This document shows, one piece after another, positions 10,498-19,272 of a stretch of DNA of 64,000 nt. The DNA comes from Hydrangea macrophylla (lineage: Eukaryota; Streptophyta; Magnoliopsida; Cornales; Hydrangeaceae). The position numbers and the translations under genes are program-made. The stretch lies in NCBI GenBank assembly GCA_033977485.1, contig CM066990.1, forward strand, positions 10,815,501 through 10,879,500, written 5' to 3'. A model generated the notes under the pieces. The model had not been told where the DNA came from. It did no database searches and saw only the letters and a program-made list of their open reading frames with translations. Positions within the stretch are counted from its first letter, which is position 1, and each line of letters opens with the position of its first letter.

Positions 10498-13318
10498 ATC
10501 GCAGAACATAAGCTACTATCATTCATGGATGGTTTCTCAGGGTATAATCAGATTCCTATGGCGCCAGAAGATCGGGAAAAGACAACATTCACCACCCCTT
10601 AGGGAACCTACTATTATAGAGTAATGCCTTTCGGACTCAAGAATGCTGGGCCAACCTACCAAAGAGCTGCCACCACTCTGCTGCATAACATGATTCACAA
10701 GGAAGTAGAAGTATACGTAGATGACATGATCGTGAAGTCCAAGGATAGAGAAGGACACCTAGTGGCACTGGAAAAGTTTTTTGAAAGGTTACGTAAGTAC
10801 AGGATGAGGTTGAATCCAAAGAAATGCACTTTCAGTGTGACCTCCGGTAAACTCCTGGGTTTTCTCATCACAAAAAAGGGGGATAGAGGTGGATCCCTCT
10901 AAGATCAAGTCAATCCTAGAAATGACATCACCACGGAATGAAAAAGAAGTGAGGGGGTTTCTCGGAAGAATCCAATTTATCAGCCGCTTCATTTCCAAGC
11001 TTACAACTACATGCGATCCTTTGTTCCGATTGCTGAGAAAAGGGGAGAAGTTCCAATGGGATGACCAATGCCAAGCCGCTTTCGACAAAATAAAAGCCTA
11101 CCTTCAGAATCCGCCTGTCCTCTCACCGCCTACTCCTCATAAGCCTTTATTCCTTTACCTGTCTGTCTCCAAAAATACCATGGGTTGCATGTTAGCCCAA
11201 GAAGGAGAAGAAAGCCACTCCGAAAAAGCCATATACTACCTCAGCAAGAGGATGACTGGGTATGAGCTCAACTACTCTACCCTCAAAAAAACATGTTGGG
11301 CCTTGGTTTGGTGCACCCGCCGACTGAGGCACTATATGCTGGCCTTCCCGGTTGTGCTCATATCCCGCATGGATCCTCTAAAATACCTCCTCGAAAAACC
11401 CGCCCTGACCGGTCGTATATCCCGTTGGTTACTTCTACTATCCGAATTCGATATCAAGTATGTTACAAGCAAATTGGTAAAAGGGAGAACCGTGGCTGAG
11501 CATCTTGTGGAACACGCCATTGACTCCGAAGAAAGTGGAGACTTTCCATTCCCGGACGAAAATATCATGGAAATCAAGGAAGAACAATGGAAGTTGTACT
11601 TTGATGGAGCAGCCAACATGAAAGGCTACGGAGTAGGAATAATTCTAGTATCACCAAATGGGGACCACACCCCACTGGCAGTCAAGCTCAATTATAACTC
11701 CACCAACAACACCGCTGAATATGAAGCGTGCATTCTGGGGATGGAAGTGGCCATAGAATTGATAATTCAAAAGTTAGATGTCTTCGGAGATTCGAATCTC
11801 ATCGTGTCACAAGCCAGAGGGGAATGGAAGGTGAAGGAAGAAAGGTTGAAGCCCTACCATGACCATCTCGATGGACTCAAGAAGCACTTTAAGAGCATAA
11901 CGTTCTTCTACTTGCCTAGGGAAGAGAACCAGCTAGCAGATTTGTTGGCTACCTTAGCCTCCATGATCAAAATTCCTGTGGGAGTCAGGATGATGCCTTT
12001 GGTAATTGAGCAAAGGTACGAGCCTTCGTTCAACATGATCGCCGCAATCGAAGAAGAAGAGAATGAAACACCGTGGTATCAGGATGTCTGGAACTTCATA
12101 GAAAATGGAACGTACCCCCAAGAGTCTACCGAGAAAGACAAAAGGGCAATTCGAAGATTCGCAGCGCAATTCATCATTTGCGATGGGAAATTGTTGAAGA
12201 AAGGATACAACGGTCACAACCTGACTTGCTTGTTTGGGAAAAGCTCCAGAAGAATGATGGAGGAAATACACGAGGGGGTATGCGGCCCGCACATGAACGG
12301 TCACATTCTGGCCAAGAAAATCGTAAGACAAGGGTACTACTGGACAACATTGGAGAAAGATTGTTGTGAATACGTGAGAAGGTGCCACAAGTGCCAGATC
12401 CATGCAAACATGATGAATACACCACCATCCCTTCTGTATAGCATGACTTCACCTTGGCCATTCTTAACCTGGGGAATCGATATCATCGGTGAAATCATTC
12501 CGAGAGCCTCGAACGGAAATCGGTACATCTTGGTGGCCATCGATTACTTTACGAAGTGGGTAGAAGCTGCATCTTACACCAAGTTAGGGGCTAAGGAAGT
12601 GGCCAAATTCATCAAGAAAAACCTAATTTGTCGCTATGGAGTCCCCCATGAGATCATTTCTGATAATGGTAGTCATTTCAAAGCAGAAGTCAGGGATCTG
12701 TTTGAGGAATACAAAATCACTTATCATAAGTCATCACCGTACAGACCGCAAACTAATGGGGCAGTCGAAGCTGCAAACAAGAATGTTAAGGCCATACTGC
12801 AGAAATCAGTCGATACTTACAAAGACTGGCATGAAAAGCTACCGTTCGCACTTTGGGGATACAGAACATCGATAAGGACGTCCATAGGAGCAACGCCTTA
12901 CTCACTAGTGTATGGGATGGAAGCGGTACTTCCGGTCGAGATAGAGTTGCTGTCCCTACGCGTGATGGCAGAATGTGAAATTTTGGAGTCTGATTGGTTG
13001 AGGGAAAGATATGAAGAATTGGCCCTCATCGATGAAAAGCGCCTAGCGGCAGTCGACCATGTTCGAATCTATCAAAAGAGGATAGCCCGTGCTTTCATCA
13101 AAAAGGTTCGTCCGAGGAAGATTGTCAAGGGTGACCTTGTCCTTAAGGAATTGCGAGCTCCGATCTTTGATCCCCGTGGGAAGTTTAAACCTAAATGGGT
13201 TGGCCCTTACATCGTCAAAACCATTCTTTCCAGGGGAGAAACTTATCTCATGGATCTCGATGGTGTCTAATTCAAAGAACCAATCAACATGGATCGTCTC
13301 AAAAAGTACTATGCTTGA
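10498..13318 (+). pseudogene. pol: pol of Tat-1: RT (partial), dual RNase H, integrase
   Basis: RT resumes after the inserted LTR with SFMDGFSGYNQ and keeps the YVDD box (10714-10725), but has a TAG near 10602 and a frameshift in the G-run near 10883. From 10889 one frame stays open for 793 codons. A Ty3-type RNase H-like region spans about residues 80-190. A second, archaeal-type RNase H spans about 234-355 and has all four acidic residues (D239, E277, D301, D351). The integrase zinc finger includes H461 and C499/C502. The integrase core is D531, D592 and E627, with the DD35E spacing correct. A GPY-type C-terminal motif follows. A TAA at 13268 stops it 16 codons early; the expected end is the TGA at 13316-13318. 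Confidence 0.9.
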
Positions 13319-13358
13319 CCAATCCGCCAAAATAACCATTTCTTTCAAGCCTTGACCT

Positions 13359-13504
13359 GAACTACGCTCGACCTGATTCCCACTTGGGGATACGTAGGCA
13401 ACCACATCGGTTCGGTTGCCCCACTCACAAAAAAAATAACCGATTTCTTTCAAGCTTTGGCCCGAACTACGTTGGACCTGATCCCCGTTCGGGGGTACGT
13501 AGGC
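13359..13504 (+). other. Hairpin module HP1, two copies (Tat-1)
   Basis: The first copy has outer CTACG/CGTAG and inner TTCCC/GGGGA with loop ACTT. The second has outer CTACGT/ACGTAG, and its inner stem changed to TCCCCG/CGGGGG. Several base changes thus preserve pairing, which suggests selection for an RNA fold. Function unknown. Confidence 0.7.
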
Positions 13505-13527
13505 AGACTTTCAAAAAAAGAGGGATG

Positions 13528-13648
13528 GCTCGCTAGGTTAAAAATCCGAAAGGACGCCTAGGCAAAAGTTAGAGCTAAATCCAAGGTGAGCAATAACAAA
13601 AAAGAGAAAAGAGCTCGCTAGGTCACCTCACTGGTGCCTAGGCAAAAG
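13528..13648 (+). other. Hairpin module HP2, two copies (Tat-1)
   Basis: Both copies have outer CTAGG/CCTAG. The inner stem is TCC-GAAA-GGA in the first (13528-13568) and CACC-TCACT-GGTG in the second (13611-13648). The inner sequences differ almost completely, yet each pairs with itself. Confidence 0.7.
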
Positions 13649-14128
13649 TTATGAGCATTTGAGAAAATAAAGTCGCGGTCCTTACCATAACCCAGAAATC
13701 ACCCTCCACACTAGGGGCAAACTCGGCAACTTGCCTCGTTCGCCTGAACCTCTTCTAAACTAGGGGCAAACGTCGGTCATCTACCTCGTTTGCCTCACAA
13801 CCATATATATCCCAAACTAGGGGGCAAACTTCGGCCACCCACCTCGTTTGCCTCTAATCGTCCTAGCATGCCCAAGCAAGTACCAAAAGCAACATCTAAT
13901 TTAAATCTCGATTACAAAATGTTTTTAAAGCTAAAATGCATAGAATGAGATTCCCAAAGTAACCAAGGTTCACCGATAAACAAACTCTGAATATTACATA
14001 AGCAGGAAAGATAAAAAAAATAAAAGTCTTTCGAAAAGCAATCACACATGTTCAAAGACACTGGGAGGAATGAGCAGAATCAGTCAGGTCTAGTTTTATC
14101 TTTGTGTCTTTTATTTCTTCAAAGGTCT

Positions 14129-15127
14129 TTAGAAATAGGCCCTTGCTCGACTGGCCCAGCCCCTGATGAAAGCAGCAATGGTAGTGGCTCTGACTCTGGA
14201 AGCAAAGACCCTCTCAGTAAACCCCCGGGGGACCTCTTGAACTTGCCCATACTTTCTGGCCAATCGACGAGGATGATAGAAGGAGGTCTCTCTCTGTCCC
14301 ATCAGCCACACCCTCTGGAAATCCCCAAGACTAGTGGTCACAGCATAAAGGCCCCAACGCCTCACGATCCAGCAAATGTCAGCCTCAGATAAGGCGCCCA
14401 TCATACCCACCCAATCAGCAGAAGTAAAATGAGTATGAAGCACAGCTCTGCGAAAATAAACTGGCGGCACATTACCTGTCCATAACTGAAGACGCTCGTA
14501 GAGCCAAGCCTGTAATACCAAAGGCGCCCCAGAAAGTAGAAGCATTCCCTGACTTGAAGCGCAATCCAAACCATTTAGGGTCTCAGCCAGAACCATGGCC
14601 ATGGGGTTCTTACCTGCCTTCAGTCTGAGACATACATGCACTAAGTCGCTAGAAGCACTCGAGAACAAGAAGTGTGAAGTCATACACAGAATCAGAGCAG
14701 CCCCACGAGTAGCATCATACACGCTGGGATTCCCAGGACTGGCATATCGAGCAATTATGGAAGCAATATTAAGAACCTCACCTTGAATCAGCCGGCGGGA
14801 AATAGTGACGGAACAATTCAGATATTCAGCCAAGCCTCGCGTAGGACTGAGGGTATCAGCAGAAGGGAGAATCAGGTCCGAATCAGAATCATAGCCAAGG
14901 ATAGCACAGAACTCCTCAAACAAGGGGCATATCTCCAAGCCATTGAAATTGAAGACATGGTTCACCGGGTCCCAGTGAGCAATAGCAGCACGCAAGAACT
15001 CAGTGTTCAGGGTCATCTGGCGAAGAGAGAATAGCTCGGTCAGGCCGTAGCTAAAGAGGTTGATCCGTTCCACACCATCCGTGATGTTTAGCCAAGCTGT
15101 GAGTTGAGCGGGATCATACAAAGCCAT
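14129..15127 (-). CDS. Antisense ORF of Tat-1, DUF7745-like protein
   Basis: This is an open frame of 332 codons from ATG 15127 (MALYDPAQLTAWLN) to the stop at 14129, opposite to the retrotransposon. The segment LRAAIAHWDPVNHVFNF followed by an EICPLFEEFCAILGY-like stretch (residues about 45-80) resembles the plant transposon-associated DUF7745 family (…FWDP..NVFRF..ELTPTLEE…). The frame is open upstream to a likely splice acceptor (TTACCTTGCAG, near 15185-15195), so a 5' exon is possible. No signal peptide, transmembrane segment or catalytic motif is recognised. Extra antisense ORFs between integrase and the 3' LTR are known in Tat elements, and their role is unknown. The frame is intact while the pol and spliced antisense gene beside it are damaged. 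Family name is moderately sure, function not known. Confidence 0.7.
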   Translation of the reverse strand: MALYDPAQLTAWLNITDGVERINLFSYGLTELFSLRQMTLNTEFLRAAIAHWDPVNHVFNFNGLEICPLFEEFCAILGYDSDSDLILPSADTLSPTRGLAEYLNCSVTISRRLIQGEVLNIASIIARYASPGNPSVYDATRGAALILCMTSHFLFSSASSDLVHVCLRLKAGKNPMAMVLAETLNGLDCASSQGMLLLSGAPLVLQAWLYERLQLWTGNVPPVYFRRAVLHTHFTSADWVGMMGALSEADICWIVRRWGLYAVTTSLGDFQRVWLMGQRETSFYHPRRLARKYGQVQEVPRGFTERVFASRVRATTIAAFIRGWASRARAYF

Positions 15128-15478
15128 GTTTTCGGTCGCAGCTCTAGGAAAATTTGAAATTTCGGCAGCACCTCCCCGTTTCACGGACTATCCCACCTGC
15201 AAGGTAAAAACACTCACTATTACAAAACTGCCCATCGCAGTAACACCCAACAATCACAGTGCACATGTATCATCACACGATCATCAACTAAAACAAGCAC
15301 ACAATTGCGCCTCCAAACCGGAAGCTATCCGGCCTAAAAGGAAAAACATCATAATAATTTGTCAAAGGTCACAAACTGTTCCACACATCGCCCTACACTG
15401 TCCAAATAGTCACATCACCAGTACAACCCGATCGAAAACATAAAAAGAAAATAAAATAAAATTCCCGCTTAGGAGGCC

Positions 15479-17617
15479 TCAGTCCTCATCTTCTTCGTCC
15501 TCTGTCGGACCGCCCGGAATGTATGTCGGCGACGGTCTCCTCCTACCACCTCTGCACCTCGGACCGGTCCTCGATGAGCCAGCTCCGCCTCCACGGTACT
15601 GCACACACAAATAAAATAAAGGCAATCAGTAGGAAAACAACAAAAAATACAAAAACAGAGTCAAGTCAGAAACCTACCAAGGACGCCATCTGATTGGCAG
15701 CAAACTGCCGCATGCCATCCATCTGTCAAAGGGTAAAATCCAGGGTTAGAACCTCATAATTTTGAGGAGTGAAAAATTAGAAACATACCCGGTGGTCTCT
15801 TGTGAGGACCAAGGACCGTAAGCTAGCCGCCAAGGCGTGACCCTCCTCAGCGTAACTCTAAGGAACGTTGAGGACGCCCGCTGGCTGAGTAGGGTACCCG
15901 CATGTGACTCATGGCACCTCCATCACTTGGGGAGTGCCATCAGCGCCTAGAACGTTGATGGTCCAATCCCAAGGAGGGATAGGATCGGAAGCCGGAGGAG
16001 CATGCTTCCTGTACATCTCGCGAAGCTGTAGGCACAAAACAAGTTAGGAAAAGATGAGTCAAAAACATAGGCAACGGATAAAGACAAAAACATAAAAAAA
16101 AAAAAAAAACCTACCTCCAGGAGTGGGAAGTTAGGCATCAGGAAGTGGCCACGGTAAGCCTCATAGCCGGTCTCAGAGAGAAAATGGTCCCAAACGTTGG
16201 TGCCAGCTAAGGCCACCAGCAGAGCATTACCAGAAAGGTCACTAGCATCCATCGTAGGGGGATTATGAGGGACACGATACCTGGAACCACTGACCACCTG
16301 CCGGGACACTCGCTTACCAAGGAACCACTGCCTGCACTCGGTACTCTCCATCAGGAGTCAGCAAGAGGAAAGAGGTTTGACCACTTGAATCTCCTCTGGG
16401 ACAGCATAGGCAACGCGCTCCCAAGGTGTCCAATCAACATTAGCAGCCGTCAGTCCGGTTAAGAAGTTTCTGAGCAAAACAATCCGGTGGGCCCCACTCT
16501 TCACCCCGACAACATCCCTCCGCCATCTCAAGCCTCGCGGAAACAGAGGCACATGAGCCATGCCATCCTCGTCTTCGCCCGATTCATCCGCAGGGAGGGA
16601 GCCAACATCTTCAGGTACTCGAAGCTCCAAAGCTACACAGACAAAGGAGAAAATTAGAAAAAGTACATAAACTGAAAAATTGGAATATAAAGCAAGATGC
16701 AGCACATACCTCCCAAGCTCGCCAAAATTCCCCTGTCAATTTAACATCACCTCGGGAAACCTCACCCATGTGCTTATAAAGATGGGCCAAGGCAACACCG
16801 CCCCAGTCGTATGAGGGGATCTCATCGATGGTCACCAGGCAAGAAAGAAGTCTCAAGTTCACCCGGTCATTCTGTGTCGCAAAGATCGAGCGACCAAGGA
16901 CATACAGAAGATGCACCCTCAAAAGCTGGGAATTTTTTAAGTTATGATTCCCTCTGCCATAGGCCCGGTAAAGCAGCCACAAGGAAACCAGTGCCTCTCC
17001 AGGTTGGGGGGAACAGCTCCAATCAACATCTCTACAGCTTCCGGGTCGATCTCGTAGAAGTAGTCCAGAACCAGGCGTTTCCCGCCGACCCTCAAGCCAG
17101 TAGTCATAGAGAAGTCGAAGGGTGTCATGGTCATCTCACCAAATGGCAGGTGGAAAGTATTGGTGGTGTCCCACCATCTCTCAGCCAGAGCATAAAAATG
17201 TGCCAGATCATTGCTGCTTTTTGAAACTAGGCGAACGAAGCCGCCAAACCCAGCATCGTCTACCATTCTCTTGACGGTAGGCGAGAGTTGAGTGTACCAC
17301 AGGAAAGCATGAGCGAGGTTACTGTGGCCCTTCAATGCTACTTCCGGCACCTGCACATACCAGAGACAACAAAAGTGATGCACAAAATCACTATTCAATC
17401 GAACTTCTAACGATCTCTAGGTGCACACTACGGCTCATAAAACTAGCACAATACATGGAAGTAGTCCTAAACTGTCAAAGGTTTTACATACCAAGTTCGC
17501 TAGAGCCGCGGTCGAAAGATGACGTTGGGGGTCTCGTAAAATCAAGTCTGGGGTTTGCATCTCGGCCTTCATCCGTTCCTTGGCCTTCTTAGATGGTCTC
17601 CTCGAGCTCGAAGCCAT
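15479..17617 (-). pseudogene. Antisense multi-exon gene of Tat-1, plant mobile domain (PMD) protein, damaged
   Basis: Apparent exons on the minus strand: 17617-17492, 17350-16710, 16632-16115, 16025-15789, 15722-15678 and 15598-15479. Each boundary has GT-AG signs; a 5'-UTR intron (17720-17622) has donor GTGAGT. The protein starts MASSSRRPSKKAKERMKAEM. Exon 2 holds the PMD signature (ERWWDTTNTFHLPFGEMTMT, then GLRVGGKRL). A second PMD-like part (LLYVLGRSIF, DEIPSYDWGGVALAHLY) follows after a frameshift near 16975. The C-terminus is RG-rich with an acidic tail and stop at 15479. Further damage: TGA near 16360, TGA at 15909-15911 and TAG at 15858-15860; the exon 2/3 phase does not match. PMD proteins are shared by plant host genes and transposons. 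Position inside Tat-1 argues for an element gene. Confidence 0.75.
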
Positions 17618-18109
17618 GGATCTACAAAGAAAATGGAAGTCAAAGTTAAACTTTCTTCTTGAAAATTTGAGCAAACCAAGACACCAATCAAAATTCTAAC
17701 TACAGGGAAAGATTACTCACCTGAGCGCGCACAAGCTGCGTTTTGACGGATTTTGGCTCCAAAAACACCCCAAAATGGCCAAGAATGAGCTTCAAAAGCT
17801 CAAAAACCCGAGATATACAAAGATGAAGTCCGGCCACCCAGTGCCGCCGCGGCACTGCTCCCTGCGGGCCCCGCTTTGCTCCGTTCTGGCCCCGATTAGT
17901 CCCGGTGGCCCAATTCGGTCATGATTCACGAGGTTTTACCCCCAGCGGTCCAAAAGTCTTCAGGGTTACCTCCAACAGGCAGAAACTGAGAAAAATTGAC
18001 TCCCAAAGATCCGAATCGGCTGCTTCGGGATGACCGTCACAAATTTTGATCAAACACGAGAGCTCTGATAACGAATCCTGGATTTTGGCTGATTTACCAA
18101 AAGAGAGGA

Positions 18110-18560
18110 AAAAAGATTCTCTGAGAACCCTACATCATCCCCCGAGGACAGATACCAGCTCCCGGAGGCCCCAACCGGCTCTCTTGGATTTGATCAACCG
18201 AAGAAGATTCAGAGATGGGTCCCGATCAAGGAAAAAGGAGATCCCCCGAGGACAGATACCGAAGAGATTCTTCGAGAACCCTACATCATCCCCCGAGGAC
18301 AGATACCCGCTCCCGGAGGCCCCAACCGGCTCTCTTGGATTGAGCATCGAAAGATTTGATCAACCGAAGAAGATTCAGAGATGGGTCTTGGTTCCCGATC
18401 AAGGAAAAAGGAGATCCCCCGAGGACAGATACCAAAGAGATTCCCCGAGAACCCTGTGAACCCTGTGTCAGCCCCCGAGGGTAGACACCAAAGAGACTCC
18501 CCAAGAACCCTATGTCATCCCCCGAGGACAGATATGGAAAGATACTAGTTCCTATTACCC
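18110..18560. repeat. Diverged tandem repeat of about 150-175 bp in Tat-1 3' region
   Basis: Two long units, with landmarks GAGAACCCTACATCATC at 18123 and 18274, followed by partial ones. Each carries one or more CCCCGAGGACAGATACC boxes, and that box itself recurs seven or so times across the array. Confidence 0.75.
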
Positions 18561-19057
18561 CCCAGCAAAAAGTGACAAAAGAGGAACCGATTCCCGAAAA
18601 TCGGCCATCAGGAACAATCAGAACATCGCCCGCATCCAGATTTTGAAAACGAAGCACCATCCTTCCATGGCTCTGTGTCACCTGATTATCATGAGCTTTC
18701 TCATCTATCACAAGATCCCTCGGTCACCTTTAGCTGCCGTCTTCTAAAAAATGCGCATCTGATCTATCTCACTTGTTTGCAAAAAACACTTTCCAAATTC
18801 CAGAAGTTTGCCCCTAGACCCAGAGTCTTCTTGTCCTTACCCAAACTCATCCACCACATCACAGTCGCAATCACTAGCACAACACAAGTCCACTCAAAGT
18901 GGCATACCCCATAGCACCTGCTCATACTAGGATCATAACACTAGACATGATAGGACTCGTGACACAACCCATATCACATCCATGCATTGCATATCGTTCT
19001 CATAGCATAGCATCCGCATGTCTTGTTGTGCATATGTGATTTGTTCCTTTATGACCT

Positions 19058-19097
19058 GAACTACGCCCTGGTCTGATTCCCCTTGGGATACGTAGGC
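19058..19097 (+). other. Hairpin module HP1, third Tat-1 copy, close to the 3' LTR
   Basis: GAACTACG...CGTAGGC arms around a short TCCC/GGGA inner stem, about 160 bases before the polypurine tract. It lies beyond the antisense genes, so the module flanks them on both sides. Confidence 0.65.
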
Positions 19098-19258
19098 AGC
19101 TCACGCAGGGCGCGACCAGCACTGACCTCAACATCATTTTTCAGCATCGTTACATCTTTTGCAATGTATTTTATCCTAAATCTATAGCCTCCAAAAGACC
19201 TGTCTCTTCAAAGCTTTGGCACTCGCTTGCGACATGCGTTGCCTCGCAAGTTCATGCC

Positions 19259-19272
19259 AAAGAGGGGCAAAC
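19259..19272 (+). promoter_or_regulatory. Polypurine tract of Tat-1
   Basis: AAAGAGGGGCAAAC lies directly before the LTR start TGTAGACACC. This is the position and base composition expected for the plus-strand DNA primer. Confidence 0.85.

Larger units (their letters stand above)
13319..14128 (+). other. 3' UTR module region of Tat-1 (HP1 x2, HP2 x2, polypurine-like x3)
   Basis: It begins about 40 bases after integrase. HP1 copies lie at 13359-13399 and 13464-13504, and HP2 copies at 13528-13568 and 13611-13648. Polypurine-like ACTAGGGGCAAAC strings lie at 13711-13723, 13759-13771 and 13815-13829. No coding capacity is visible. The same set of motifs occurs in the Ogre-A 3' UTR, with HP1 and HP2 in the opposite order. 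Confidence 0.75.
17618..19258 (+). other. Tat-1 region between antisense gene and polypurine tract
   Basis: It holds the probable 5' UTR exon (ending 17721) and promoter of the PMD gene, a GC-rich GTGCCGCCGCGGCAC motif near 17850, the tandem repeat at 18110-18560 and a further HP1 copy at 19058-19097. No convincing sense coding region. The short open frames at 18046-18459 and on the other strand follow the repeat. Confidence 0.6.

Noticed and set aside
14048..15443. Sense-strand ORFs opposite the antisense gene
   Set aside because: They are shadows of the 14129-15127 frame and its upstream region, with no recognisable domain.
15479..17617. Host PMD gene (MAIN/MAIL type)
   Set aside because: It lies between integrase and the 3' LTR of Tat-1, in the usual place of element antisense genes, and it has several stops and a frameshift. 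A captured host gene is not fully excluded.
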